64,000 nt of DNA from Flammeovirga pectinis (GTDB lineage Bacteria; Bacteroidota; Bacteroidia; Cytophagales; Flammeovirgaceae). Shown in pieces: positions 17,131-28,331 of this stretch (position 1 is its first letter; each line of letters starts with the position of its first letter). Position numbers and translations under genes: made by a program. Where the stretch lies: NCBI RefSeq assembly GCF_003970675.1, contig NZ_CP034562.1:4066001-4130000 (forward strand), in the 5' to 3' direction. The notes under the pieces were generated by a model. It had not been told where the DNA came from. It searched no databases and saw only the letters and a program-made list of their open reading frames with translations.

Positions 17131-19308
17131 TTATTCTTTTATAATTTTCTTTCTAACAAGTGTATTATCAGAAAGGATTTCGACAAAGTAAACACCACTT
17201 CTTAAGTTATCTGTAAAAGTGATTGTGTTGTCATTTACTGTAAAGTTATTACTGATATCTCTACCATTAATATCTCTTATTTTTATTCCATCTATAGTAA
17301 ATTCAGTTTGTACATTTAACTGATTTTGAATAGGATTTGGATACATGACTATTGCTTTTTCTAAAGAAGAAACGGTACTTAAAACAGTCCCATTAGCCAT
17401 TGTTAAATGATAATTTGTTATTGTTGCCTCGTCTTCAGAAATAACTGTGATTGCTAATGGATTACTGAAATCATAGGTAGCTCCAGATGTAGCAGCAACT
17501 TCATTATTAACAAGAAATTTTGCACCATCGCTAATACTAAATGTTGGTGTAAATACCGCAATTGATGCATTACTCTCAGCAATTGTTACTAAAATACTAT
17601 CGGCACTAATTGTAACATTTGCGTCAGTAATTCCATCTATAACTACACCTGCTATTATTGCACTTTGGTTTAACCTAGGGTAAGCAATACTATACGCATA
17701 TGGACTTTCTCCAAGTTGACCATTGTCAATAAAATCTGCATTGTAATCAATGTTGTACACACTATCATCTTCAGCAGAATAAACTTTAAAGCTAATCGTC
17801 TCTGCTAAATTATTGGTATACACCGTAAAATCCGAAACGTACCTCTCTTGGTCGGAAGAATAGACTAAACTACCTACCCCTCTAATTTCATCATTCACAA
17901 AAGCGGCAACTTTATCAGTAATATTATCTAAGGCTTCTCCATTTATTGTAACAAATGATGATACCTGCATTTCGTGTTGAAAAGAAGCTGCATTTACATG
18001 CTCTGGCGCAACAACAACTTGTACTGATTGAGTTGCTGAGCCATCTTGTGAAACCACTACAAATTCTTGACTATTCGAAAAATCGTAAGCCATCCCTGCC
18101 GTTGCAGCACTAGAACCATTGTATTGTAACGTTGCTCCACTACTTAATTCAAAAACTGGCGTAACAGAAGTGAAATCTGTACGGTGAAAATCTAATTCGA
18201 CAAAAACAGTATCTTGAGTATATGTTACATTTCTGATCAAATTACCATTAATTGATAAACGTTCAATTTCAGCGTTTGATGAAGTTGCAGATGTTGAGAA
18301 AATATAAGGACTGGCCGTGCTACCTAAAACTCTATTTCTTTCAAATGAAACATTCTTTAAAACTGTTGATACTGTCTGATTACTTGCTGTGTAAATTCTA
18401 AATTCAATTGCTTCATTAATAATATTTGCATAAACATGTAAGTCAACAAAGTAATCTTTTTCTAAACTATCATAAGTTAATTTTGCTTTTCCTCTACATT
18501 CATTACCTACAAAAGCGGCTATATAATCTTCTGTGTTTTTTCTAAATCCAGTTGTTAATAACTTTCCTTTAAAGGACATCATATTTGAGAAGTCTGATGG
18601 GGTAACCTTATCATTATCTACATCAATATAGATCGTTGTAAACGTAGACTGGTCTGCTGATAATATTTTAAATGCTCTACGTTCCGATAAATCATAACCG
18701 TTACCAGAAACTCCTCGAAACCTATTGTTATAAACTATGTGTGCCCCTACGGAAACATCAAATACAGGATTTACATTGCTAAGGTCTACATTATAAAATG
18801 GGGTGTGTACAAAAACTGTATCACCTACAGTTGTAATACTATCCACATTTAAATTAGAAAAAGTTACTCCATTAAATGTAGCGTCACTGCTAAGTGTAGG
18901 ACTTGCAATACTGTAAGCTGATGATGGTAAACCTACGTTACCATTAATTGTAAAAGGGAGTGTTTCTTGAATTGTAGTTTCTGTGTCTGAAGATTCATGG
19001 TAAACTTTAAAAGTTATGTCTTCAGTAATTGTATTTGAGTAAAGGGTGATATAGGCCAAATGCCTATTCACGGCACTAACATAGACTAATTGTGCAACTC
19101 CTCTGCATTCATCATTTACGAATGCTCCAACAACATCATTTGTACTTGTAAAATCTGTACCATTAACATTCACAAAAGCAGTGACGTTCATAGTATATTG
19201 ATAGTTGTTTGGGTTAACAGTCCATGTGGGTACAGCAGCAAAGAGTAAATTACTCCCTAGCAAAAATGCTAGGGAGAAAATACTCAGAATAGTTTTATTA
19301 AATTTCAT
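17131..19308 (-). CDS. T9SS-secreted protein with three AFVN-E-RG repeat units
   Basis: 725 aa with signal peptide 'MKFNKTILSIFSLAFLLGSNLLFA'. Three ~210-aa units follow. Each has an 'AFVNDECRG..LVY' type module (variants AFVGNECRG and AFVNDEIRG) with 'FKVY' or 'FRIY', then a second half ending 'YDFSNP..ITVISED' (SusE/DUF5018-like beta-sandwich style). The last ~80 residues are a T9SS sorting domain ('VMYPNPIQNQLNVQTEF' to 'LVRKKIIKE'). A single copy of the AFVN-E-RG module also occurs near the C-terminus of the 2976-aa neighbour. The gene starts 2 bp after the stop of that neighbour, so the two are translationally coupled. Function unknown; a surface structural or binding role is inferred. 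Confidence 0.85.
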   Translation of the reverse strand: MKFNKTILSIFSLAFLLGSNLLFAAVPTWTVNPNNYQYTMNVTAFVNVNGTDFTSTNDVVGAFVNDECRGVAQLVYVSAVNRHLAYITLYSNTITEDITFKVYHESSDTETTIQETLPFTINGNVGLPSSAYSIASPTLSSDATFNGVTFSNLNVDSITTVGDTVFVHTPFYNVDLSNVNPVFDVSVGAHIVYNNRFRGVSGNGYDLSERRAFKILSADQSTFTTIYIDVDNDKVTPSDFSNMMSFKGKLLTTGFRKNTEDYIAAFVGNECRGKAKLTYDSLEKDYFVDLHVYANIINEAIEFRIYTASNQTVSTVLKNVSFERNRVLGSTASPYIFSTSATSSNAEIERLSINGNLIRNVTYTQDTVFVELDFHRTDFTSVTPVFELSSGATLQYNGSSAATAGMAYDFSNSQEFVVVSQDGSATQSVQVVVAPEHVNAASFQHEMQVSSFVTINGEALDNITDKVAAFVNDEIRGVGSLVYSSDQERYVSDFTVYTNNLAETISFKVYSAEDDSVYNIDYNADFIDNGQLGESPYAYSIAYPRLNQSAIIAGVVIDGITDANVTISADSILVTIAESNASIAVFTPTFSISDGAKFLVNNEVAATSGATYDFSNPLAITVISEDEATITNYHLTMANGTVLSTVSSLEKAIVMYPNPIQNQLNVQTEFTIDGIKIRDINGRDISNNFTVNDNTITFTDNLRSGVYFVEILSDNTLVRKKIIKE

Positions 19309-19310
19309 AG

Positions 19311-22300
19311 TTATCTCTTAATCAATCTTTTGGTAAAGATACCCTGATTTGTGATCACTTCGACAACATACATTCCAGTTTTGTAATTATCTCCAATAAC
19401 TACTTTATTTATTCCAATGTTGCCTTGTGCTTCTTGCAATTCTATTACACGTCCGTCAACAGTGTATACATTAACTCGGTAATCAGTTCCTAGAACTAAT
19501 TCGAATTCTAAGTTAAAGTTAGTGCTAGAAGGGTTAGGGTAAACTCTAAATTGCGAATTAGCAACCGGTTGCAGATTTGCAGAAATGATATCTCCTAACT
19601 GTATAGGCGTTTGGTAATCTCCATACACCTCATCTGCAGTAAATTCAAATTCGTCTCCTACGTTTTCGAATGCATTTCCATTATGAATAGAGTAATTTAA
19701 TTTCTCTCCATCGTTTGCAAATACTGAGATAAATGCCAGGTTTCTACCGTCTATTTCGACAACATTTCCTATACCTCTTACATCATGGTGTTCATTGTTA
19801 TATACATACACTTTAGAATATCCATCAGGAACTTCTACAACTGTACTCATATTAAATTCATACGCATTATGTACAAAGTCAGCAGATATATCTGGTGTTT
19901 GCTGTGTAGAACGTGCATTGGATATTACTTTAGGATAAGAGAAATCTTGAGCAGAACTGTTCGATAATAACATGTATCCTTCTCCAGTTTTCATAAAGTT
20001 TAAAGTACCTACCCATCCACTAAATTCATCGTAAACAGCAAATGTATTGTGTCCTTTAATAACGTCTCCGTTACTTGCATCATAATAAGCCAATGCATCG
20101 TTAACAGTTAAGTTATTATGTACAGGGTACGGTAACCAGTTCCAACCTGTTTGCAATGATAATGCAAACGATTCTACATTTACCATCTCACCACTTATAA
20201 TAAGATCATTTGCTTGGCTCATTTTCATTTTATACATCTTCACAGTAGACATTCCACTATTTGATGTAATTGACCCTGACCAACCAATAGACTCATCGAA
20301 GATATCGAATGCAGCTTGTTCTACAATTCTATCTCCAGTAGTTAGATTTAACTGCTTTGTAAGTGTATCAAGATTATCTAGATTAGTATCATCTACTGAT
20401 AAAGAAATCCATGTCCAGCCCGCATTTAAAGCAAAACTTTGCTCCATTGTATTGGTATTCGAGAATATTGCTGGATTTGCTTTATTACCAGTAATCTTAT
20501 CTTGAATAAATACAAGGTTTGCATTTTCATCAATCTCTGCATCTAGAATACGACCTGTTGTTGCATCCCAAATTTTAAAAGTGACTTCTTCGCCTGAGCT
20601 CACATTAGAATATACATTTAAATAAAGGAAGTAATCATCCCAATTTTTATCATATACTAAATGTGCTTCTCCTCTTGCTTCGTTGTTTACAAATGCACCA
20701 ATTTTAGTATGTTCATCTTCGGCAAAAATAGCGTTAACTTTTATCTTACCTACAATGTTCATATTGTATTCATAATCACTTGCAGTAACTGCCCAATTAG
20801 GAGCATTTTCTAATACTCTTAAATCAAACTTGATCTTTTCATCGTAATCATAATCTGTATCTAAATACAAATCAGTGCTGTATTCACCTACCGATAAGCT
20901 TGGATTAACAGATGCTGTAATTACTTTTTTACTATCCGGTCCTAATGTTCCAGTAGTTTCTGTAATGTCTAACCAAGTAGGCACATTTTCTATTGTAAAA
21001 GGTTGATCTGTACCTCCCATATTCTCTATAGTAATATCAAATGATTTTGATATGCCTACATAGTTTTGGATAGATAAGAAATCTAAACCATTATTTACAG
21101 TCCATATAACTTGATTTTTACGAACGTAAGCAGTCCAAGTAATTGGCGATGCCTGACGGTTTCCTTTTTCATCAAATAAACGGCTTACTGTAATATCCAA
21201 TACTTGTCCTTCTAAAGCAGACCAGTTACTAATTACTGGTGTAATAATCATTTCATCCTCATTAATGATATAATTCACAGCAAACATCTCTAAATGACGT
21301 TTTGGTTTAATTGCTGGAGAATCTTTATCAAAATTAGGAGAACCTGCGTTCATTAAACTTGTAGATGTAGCCACTATTTCATTGTTAGACATATGATAAT
21401 ATGTTGGTGCTACACCATCTACAGGATCTGGCTCGTTCATTTGTAAATACAACATTAAACCAGTTGTAGAGAAATCAACCTCGTAGAATCTATCTCTGTC
21501 TAATTGTTCTTTAGCTCTCGATAAGTTCCATAATCTTAACTCGTCTATCTGACCTGTAAAATGTCTATCCACTTCATAAACGCCATTGTTTCTAAAACCT
21601 CTTGCACCTACAAATATTCTACTACCTGTAAATCCACTGATATCATTAGATATATTTGAAGAAACAAGGTCTGCATCTACATACGTTTTTAATGCACCTA
21701 AACGGTTAAGAACTAAACCAACGTGATGCCATTGTCCATCAACAATATCACCTGTAAGTTCGTAAGATACTCCCTCGTTTTTAAGGTATAACTTCCCATT
21801 TGTATGTACATCTACCGACCATTTATTTGCTGTTCCGTTCGCCTCTATAACATCGGTTCCATCACCTTTACCATTAGAGAAAATCGTTGCGTCTTGAGAT
21901 TGATCCATTTTTACCCAGAAAGATAAAGATAAATCCATCTCATTACTTATTTGAACAAAGCCTACATTATCAAGCGTTAGATAATCGTTATTTTCAAAGT
22001 TATATGCAGTGCCTTTAGGTCTAATATCCCATTCGGCATTCATAAATCCATGCTTATTACGTGCTTTATCATTTACAACATTATCACGTCCTTCGTTCAT
22101 AGGCCAGTACCCTTGTAGGCCTCTTTCTGAGCCTAATAAAGTAGAGTACATTTTAGCGTATGCTTCAGAAATAGATAAAGCTTTAGACCATAATCGAACA
22201 TCAAGAAGGTTACCTTTAAAATCACTTCCTCCAAATACTAGATTATTGATATTTTGTACGGCAAAAGCACCCGTATTTGTAACTCCTAATTCAGTATCGT

Positions 22301-25300
22301 CTTGGTAGATACGCATTGTTCCTGTTCCATCTCCATCATATACAAAAACATAATGGTGGAATAATCCATCTGTAGCAATTGAACCCGAAACCGATTGCGG
22401 GCTACTACCCTGAATAGTCCATGTTAAGGTGTTACCAACTAAGGTAGCATCCATACCATTTTCTTGTTCAAAAATAACTGCACTTGCTTCGGTTGTTAAA
22501 TCCCTCATCCAGAATTCTAAAGTAAAAGCTTCCGTACTTATTGACGGTTTCTCTAACGTTACTTTATTTGTTGCTCCTTGGAAAAATACAGATGTACCGT
22601 GACTGATCTCTTGATCATTAGTCTGACCTACAATTTCTATATTACTGATAGCAGAGTTGTACAATACATTTTCACTGAATTGCATTCTTAAATCTTCTCC
22701 TGCACTTAATATTCCATCTGCTGGAGAAGGAGTACCAAACGCTACAGGAATATTTAAATCCACTTTACCAGACACAACATTTGATACATATTCGGTACCA
22801 TTACTACAATAAGAAATTGCACGAATATCATAGTCTCCATCACTTAAACCTTCTGCTCCAATATCCCATGAGAAGGTAATATTATCGGCATCCATTAAAG
22901 TGATTTTTTGCTCATCTGCATCTACAGCAGTAGTATATGCTGTTTCATCATTGTAATAGGTATGTAATCTAGACCATGTTGGCGATGTAGATTTTCTGTA
23001 TTCTAAACGCACTTTTTCGAATGAATTATAGTTACGAGAATAATCTCCTAAAACAATTGGCATTGAGTTCGTACTACCATCATCATTAAAAGCTGTAGAA
23101 GCATTCATAACCCATTTATCTAATGGTTTTTGAACTTCTATTTTAGTACAAGATGGTACATAATGTAATGAAACATCAATTGTATGTTGTAAATCAGAAC
23201 CTTCACAAATAGATTCTAATACAATTGTAAGATCTTCATAATCGTAAACATCTGGTTTCGATTTCTCAAAATAAACCGTATAAGTTACTGGCTGATCGTG
23301 TGGCACTTCTAATGCCACTCCGCCAGATGGAATATTAGAGATAATGTTATATGGATTGGTTGTATTATCAATATATAACATGAAACTTACGTTCTCATTT
23401 AGGTCTGCATTTGTTGCATTCTCTAAAGTTAATTCAATAATTCCCTGCCCATCTTCTGGTATATTAGAAAGGTTTACTACATCTGCAGAGATTTGTGGTT
23501 TTTCAATTTGCTGTGTAGCAATTGATAACTCAGATCCACCTGCACCAATAACGCCTTCTTCCCAATTTTGATGGTCATAGAAATTAGAGATTGTTGCTCC
23601 CTCCCATGGACAAGATGTTCTACCTGCCACAGTTCTAAAGATTGGTCCGTTACCATCAAAAGCATTTACTACATCAATACTCATATAGTTATCAGTATCG
23701 TTATCTGCAATTGTGTAGGAGAACGTAGTAGAGGTTGCTTGTTCTAAATCTGTAGCTCCTGCAGAACTGAAACCAGCACTTGCAGACATTCCTAATTCAA
23801 AACCTGTATCATTCGCTTCTATACCTAAAGTGTAAGCAAAAGAAGTTTCTACATCTACACCCCAAGCAACAGAATTTGCATTTGCTGTAAATGTACTAAT
23901 TGATCTTTCAAGACCTCCAACACCATAATCTATAGAGATATTATCGCTAAACTGACTGTTTACAAAATTTGCAAACTGTACTCCTCCTTCTAAAACTCTA
24001 TCAGAAGATAAAATACTTGATTTTAGAGCCTCTTGATCATTAAATGCTAAATACTTCGTTTTCTCGTTATTCTGAATAATCTCCTGCCATAATTTAACTT
24101 GTTGTTCGTAATCTCTCTTTTTAAGAACTCCAGGTGCTTCTGGATCAATTGTTCCGTTTTCAAGACCAAGAATAAAGCTTTCGTATTCAGGAATTAAAGT
24201 ATTTATAATGTGTTTCTGAGAATAAATGAAGAATGTTTCTGATGGTTCCTCATTAAAATAAATTGCTTTTTGTTTGTTCAAGAAGACAGTTGTTGTATTT
24301 CCGTCTTCATCATATTTTACAAACTCTACATTATCAATACCTTTTACTAAAGTATCTGTAGCCATCAATTTATTATATGATCCATATTGCAAGTTGGTAG
24401 ACTGGCCGATGTATAAATCGCCATCTGCACCAACTAAATCTTCACTTGTAGAAATGGTTTGACTAAACGAATATGTTTTTGTTACCGCGTCTGTATTTTC
24501 TGCTGAAGTACTTACGCTTAAACCTGCTTCAATATCGTTTGTAATTTCCGTTTTAATTACCGGACCTGCAAGACCACCACCTGCTTCGATTGTTGTACCT
24601 AAACTAAGTTTAGAATTAAATTCTGTACCAACAGAACCACCTAAAGTTAGAGATTCTGTAATACTAATTTCTGTACCTTCTTCGATAGATGCAGAACTAC
24701 CTGTACCCGGAGGGTCTCTTAGAATAATATCTGGAACATCTGGCGCTGCGGTAACAAACATCTGAGATCCATCTGGCTGACCTCCCAAAACAATACCTTC
24801 TTCTAAAATGCCGTTCGCCACATAATCAATTCCTTTTATTCTTAAGCGCATGGCCATAGAACGTCTAAAAGGAGCAACTACTTGAGGTAAACCTGCTGTA
24901 AATTGATACACTGTTTTGTTACTTTGGTTCGGATCTTTTACAAAACTATCTGAGCCTTCTAACGCAACATTGTTATTTACAATATACTGACCATCTGAAA
25001 CAGGAACTTCAAAGAACTCACTTGTTTCTTTGTTTTCGTATTCCTCAAAAGCAATTAGATCAATAGTATATTCCGCAAATTGTTCGTAAACAGGCACTTT
25101 ATCTTCTGTATCTGAAGAAGGAGCCACTAAGTAAGCATACGTTTGGTTTTCTGCTCTTAATTTAGGGACTGCTCTATAGATAAAATTCTGAATAAAGTTA
25201 TATGGTTCAGATTGTAAACCTTCTGTTTCTGTTCCATATTCTGATGTTTTCTCTCTTGTGTAACCAGCATAACTTATTTCTTCATTTCCATTTAAAATAA

Positions 25301-28241
25301 GAATACTTGGGTTACTAGGGATTACAATACCTGTTGTCTGATTAATACTATAATCTAATGGCATTAATTCAGCCTTATATTCCCCCGTTTCTGCATTTGT
25401 AAAATAAGTTGTCGACAAATATCCTGTTGATGGATCTGCTCCATAAGGTAGATAATCAAACGTTATTCTCGCAGTACCAAGGTTATTTACAGAAGATACT
25501 TCTTCTTTGTATGCCTCATCTGTACCTGCATTATATTCATATTCTACTTTTCCATCAAAACCAAAACCAATTGGCTTTTCTGCTTCAATCTGTCCACCAA
25601 CAATTCTACCAACAACTGTTACTCTAGTTGTATCTATAAATGATTTTGGTGCTTCGATATGCTCAAAGAATTCATGGTAACCTTCTACTGGAAATCTACC
25701 TCCATGAACTAAACCATGACCTTCTTTTCTTACTTCAATAAAGTGGTTACCAATAGGAACATTAATTTCAAATAAACCATCTTTTCCTGTCACTACAGGT
25801 AGTTTATTTTCATCAAGGATCATTGTACCATCTACAAAGATATTTGCTCCATCTAAAAATACTTTTGGATACTCATAAAGCTCACCTAATTCGTTTTCAA
25901 AATAGTGTCCTTTATTGTATCTAATTTTAGTACCATCAACAGTAACTAAATATTGGTTGTAACCATCTTCTTCAATTTGAGTAACGTCTTCTACTTTAGC
26001 AAGAGGTTCAAAGTTTCCTCTAACATCGTAATAAGCAATACCTCTAAAAATAAAAGATGATATATCTGTAAAATCTAACTTATTTACTACTTCTGCTCCT
26101 TTACCAAGGTAAACTACTTGCTGACCTGGATCGAATTCGTGCACGCCAAACAAAGGAGTTATGGCATAAGATCCACCATCTCCAGAATATGGAATTGATG
26201 CAATTACATAGTTACCATACGCATCTGTAACACCAAAAATTCCTAACTGAGAAGTTGTAGGAGCATCTGCTGTCCATGTAGCATTATTTAAGAATGAATG
26301 TCTTTCGTGATAAGAGAAACCTTCTTTAGATAAATCATAGGCATAATCTCCTGTACCTTCATCAATTCTTAAATAAACTTCTAAGCCTTTTTCTATACCG
26401 CTTAAATATCTACGGTAGTTCTTTTTAACCTCTTGATCTGTTAATGGAATACTCCAAAATCTAACATCATCAATGTTACCGTTAAAACCTTCACCAACTC
26501 TAAAGTTAACATCAGAGTCTACAAACTTTGTAAATACTTTATCAGCTGTATTGTTACTTACCACTATACCTACCATATCTCTCTTTTCTGGAGAAATACT
26601 AAGAATATAATCGTCATTTAGAAGACGACCATTAAAATATAGTTTTGGTGTTTCATTATTAGGTAAGACTAATGATATATGGTTAAACTGATTCATGACA
26701 TTATCAAATGTCTCTAAAACATCTTCGCCAGAACCATCTGCAGCACCTGTAGGTAGGTAGTTACTTAAATGATATCCAATCTCATCTGATAATAAAGGAG
26801 ATCTTAAAACCATTTCAAAACTATCACCATCTTTTGTATAGATTAACTCATAATATGTTGTGTTATCATATACTCTAAATATTGTACCTTCACCGTTTTC
26901 AGTTAATCTAAACCAAGACTGCAATGTATAATCATCAGAGATATTTTCAACATCTACTTTAGATTCTACATAACCATCTCCATCTACAACTACACTATGT
27001 GCTGAAAGAACAATGTCTCCACCCTGAGGTTCTGCACGTACAATTACATTTTCTACCGGATTACCACCTTCAAAAGCTATGTTACCTGAAACTGTGGCCG
27101 TTGGATTTCTAAACCCTACTCCTGTAATGTAATTGGTATATTTGATTGCTAGTTCTGCAACGCCTTCTGCTTGTACTTTATATTCGTAAAGTACTCCACC
27201 TTCCACATGCGGATCATCGTAGAAGTAAGTATCAGCACTTACAGTAGCTAATAATTTATAGTTTTCGATATCATCTTCATTTGTAATATCAAAAGGTCTA
27301 CTATAAACTTTGAAACTTGTAATTACATCTCTATTGCTACTAATATCCCATGATATTGCAGTTTTATCGCTGAAATAACCCTTTGAAACATTAAACGAAC
27401 TTCTTGTGAATGTTGGTGTTGTGTAAAAAATATCATAAGGAAAAGCCATATTCAGCCTACCCTCTCTAATTGTTTCACCATCTGTTAAATTCGTATCATC
27501 CTCTCTGTAAATATCATAGCTTTGTTCTATGTTATAAGGCAAAATAGGATAACCCACATGGAAGTTTACATAATCCCCATTTGAATGAATTGTTTTTCTT
27601 TCACCTGCAAATACCCCTTCCACAACAGTTACTTGAGGTTGAGACGGGTCTGCTCCTTCATCTCTTGCTGGAGAATTACCAGAAGAAAAACCATCTATAT
27701 AATCAACCTTTATACCCGACTTATTTGTCTGAGAAACTTGATTAACGGTTGCATCAATAAAAACACCATTAAGAAATGACACTCCAATGTTGCTCACATC
27801 ATCTGTACTCACATGATTTGCTGCAATACCATTTAATTTTAAATGAACCTCTGTAGTAGACTCAATAATGGCATAGGCAGTTAAACCATCTGGAATATTG
27901 GTAAATATAACAACACCTTTGGATACTAATTCTGTTCCTTTTTTACCATTAAAGATAACATTATTAGCTGTTACTATGATAGCATTTTCTATTGATCCAT
28001 TGTTAGAATGGCTCTCGTTAAATTTCAAGTTAGACCAACTTAAACTTTTAGAAAATAGCGTCTCTTTATAATCTATTGTTCGATATTTATCGATTGATTC
28101 CACTTTGGAAGTGGTTGTCTTCATTGTAGGATCATTTGTAGAGTTATCTAGATTTTCATCGTTATTACTTCGATGAAGGGTATCTGATATACCTACTAAT
28201 CCTGGTAATGAAAACATTAGCAGTAATAGTAATTTTTTCAT
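19311..28241 (-). CDS. Giant multidomain T9SS surface protein (2976 aa) with LamG domains
   Basis: Signal peptide 'MKKLLLLLMFSLPGLVGIS'. Approximate order: one FTES-type repeat at residues 65-185; fibronectin-like segments; LamG at 410-615 ('VRFWSIPLTDQEVKKNY'); carboxypeptidase-regulatory-like insert near 830 ('GLFEINVPIGNHFIEVRKEGHG' region, in pieces); a Ser/Thr/Gly-rich amphipathic beta segment at 1180-1280 ('ITESLTLGGSVGTEF', 'YSFSQTISTSED'); two more LamG domains at about 1890-2060 and 2085-2245 ('GQWHHVGLVLNR', 'FTGQIDELRLWN'); an Ig/BACON-like stretch near 2400; one AFVN-E-RG module near 2485-2580; two 'GWTWISLS/GWNWLPYP' units at about 2600-2790; and a type A T9SS sorting domain from about 2895 ('FRVYPNPSSTNFNLEF' to 'RLIKR'). 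It is likely an extracellular adhesin or carbohydrate-binding scaffold. Confidence 0.88.
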   Translation of the reverse strand: MKKLLLLLMFSLPGLVGISDTLHRSNNDENLDNSTNDPTMKTTTSKVESIDKYRTIDYKETLFSKSLSWSNLKFNESHSNNGSIENAIIVTANNVIFNGKKGTELVSKGVVIFTNIPDGLTAYAIIESTTEVHLKLNGIAANHVSTDDVSNIGVSFLNGVFIDATVNQVSQTNKSGIKVDYIDGFSSGNSPARDEGADPSQPQVTVVEGVFAGERKTIHSNGDYVNFHVGYPILPYNIEQSYDIYREDDTNLTDGETIREGRLNMAFPYDIFYTTPTFTRSSFNVSKGYFSDKTAISWDISSNRDVITSFKVYSRPFDITNEDDIENYKLLATVSADTYFYDDPHVEGGVLYEYKVQAEGVAELAIKYTNYITGVGFRNPTATVSGNIAFEGGNPVENVIVRAEPQGGDIVLSAHSVVVDGDGYVESKVDVENISDDYTLQSWFRLTENGEGTIFRVYDNTTYYELIYTKDGDSFEMVLRSPLLSDEIGYHLSNYLPTGAADGSGEDVLETFDNVMNQFNHISLVLPNNETPKLYFNGRLLNDDYILSISPEKRDMVGIVVSNNTADKVFTKFVDSDVNFRVGEGFNGNIDDVRFWSIPLTDQEVKKNYRRYLSGIEKGLEVYLRIDEGTGDYAYDLSKEGFSYHERHSFLNNATWTADAPTTSQLGIFGVTDAYGNYVIASIPYSGDGGSYAITPLFGVHEFDPGQQVVYLGKGAEVVNKLDFTDISSFIFRGIAYYDVRGNFEPLAKVEDVTQIEEDGYNQYLVTVDGTKIRYNKGHYFENELGELYEYPKVFLDGANIFVDGTMILDENKLPVVTGKDGLFEINVPIGNHFIEVRKEGHGLVHGGRFPVEGYHEFFEHIEAPKSFIDTTRVTVVGRIVGGQIEAEKPIGFGFDGKVEYEYNAGTDEAYKEEVSSVNNLGTARITFDYLPYGADPSTGYLSTTYFTNAETGEYKAELMPLDYSINQTTGIVIPSNPSILILNGNEEISYAGYTREKTSEYGTETEGLQSEPYNFIQNFIYRAVPKLRAENQTYAYLVAPSSDTEDKVPVYEQFAEYTIDLIAFEEYENKETSEFFEVPVSDGQYIVNNNVALEGSDSFVKDPNQSNKTVYQFTAGLPQVVAPFRRSMAMRLRIKGIDYVANGILEEGIVLGGQPDGSQMFVTAAPDVPDIILRDPPGTGSSASIEEGTEISITESLTLGGSVGTEFNSKLSLGTTIEAGGGLAGPVIKTEITNDIEAGLSVSTSAENTDAVTKTYSFSQTISTSEDLVGADGDLYIGQSTNLQYGSYNKLMATDTLVKGIDNVEFVKYDEDGNTTTVFLNKQKAIYFNEEPSETFFIYSQKHIINTLIPEYESFILGLENGTIDPEAPGVLKKRDYEQQVKLWQEIIQNNEKTKYLAFNDQEALKSSILSSDRVLEGGVQFANFVNSQFSDNISIDYGVGGLERSISTFTANANSVAWGVDVETSFAYTLGIEANDTGFELGMSASAGFSSAGATDLEQATSTTFSYTIADNDTDNYMSIDVVNAFDGNGPIFRTVAGRTSCPWEGATISNFYDHQNWEEGVIGAGGSELSIATQQIEKPQISADVVNLSNIPEDGQGIIELTLENATNADLNENVSFMLYIDNTTNPYNIISNIPSGGVALEVPHDQPVTYTVYFEKSKPDVYDYEDLTIVLESICEGSDLQHTIDVSLHYVPSCTKIEVQKPLDKWVMNASTAFNDDGSTNSMPIVLGDYSRNYNSFEKVRLEYRKSTSPTWSRLHTYYNDETAYTTAVDADEQKITLMDADNITFSWDIGAEGLSDGDYDIRAISYCSNGTEYVSNVVSGKVDLNIPVAFGTPSPADGILSAGEDLRMQFSENVLYNSAISNIEIVGQTNDQEISHGTSVFFQGATNKVTLEKPSISTEAFTLEFWMRDLTTEASAVIFEQENGMDATLVGNTLTWTIQGSSPQSVSGSIATDGLFHHYVFVYDGDGTGTMRIYQDDTELGVTNTGAFAVQNINNLVFGGSDFKGNLLDVRLWSKALSISEAYAKMYSTLLGSERGLQGYWPMNEGRDNVVNDKARNKHGFMNAEWDIRPKGTAYNFENNDYLTLDNVGFVQISNEMDLSLSFWVKMDQSQDATIFSNGKGDGTDVIEANGTANKWSVDVHTNGKLYLKNEGVSYELTGDIVDGQWHHVGLVLNRLGALKTYVDADLVSSNISNDISGFTGSRIFVGARGFRNNGVYEVDRHFTGQIDELRLWNLSRAKEQLDRDRFYEVDFSTTGLMLYLQMNEPDPVDGVAPTYYHMSNNEIVATSTSLMNAGSPNFDKDSPAIKPKRHLEMFAVNYIINEDEMIITPVISNWSALEGQVLDITVSRLFDEKGNRQASPITWTAYVRKNQVIWTVNNGLDFLSIQNYVGISKSFDITIENMGGTDQPFTIENVPTWLDITETTGTLGPDSKKVITASVNPSLSVGEYSTDLYLDTDYDYDEKIKFDLRVLENAPNWAVTASDYEYNMNIVGKIKVNAIFAEDEHTKIGAFVNNEARGEAHLVYDKNWDDYFLYLNVYSNVSSGEEVTFKIWDATTGRILDAEIDENANLVFIQDKITGNKANPAIFSNTNTMEQSFALNAGWTWISLSVDDTNLDNLDTLTKQLNLTTGDRIVEQAAFDIFDESIGWSGSITSNSGMSTVKMYKMKMSQANDLIISGEMVNVESFALSLQTGWNWLPYPVHNNLTVNDALAYYDASNGDVIKGHNTFAVYDEFSGWVGTLNFMKTGEGYMLLSNSSAQDFSYPKVISNARSTQQTPDISADFVHNAYEFNMSTVVEVPDGYSKVYVYNNEHHDVRGIGNVVEIDGRNLAFISVFANDGEKLNYSIHNGNAFENVGDEFEFTADEVYGDYQTPIQLGDIISANLQPVANSQFRVYPNPSSTNFNLEFELVLGTDYRVNVYTVDGRVIELQEAQGNIGINKVVIGDNYKTGMYVVEVITNQGIFTKRLIKR

Positions 28242-28331
28242 TGAATTTGGGTCAGTTCTATAGAAGCTATCACTTTGTGAACCTTTATAGAGTTAGTAAT
28301 AAATTAGGTTTACTTAAAATTGTAATTTCTA

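Noticed and set aside
22009-22308. Antisense ORFs within the giant T9SS genes (such as this 99-codon one)
   Set aside because: They lie opposite well-supported coding sequence, have no start context and no domain-like composition; typical shadows of repetitive genes.
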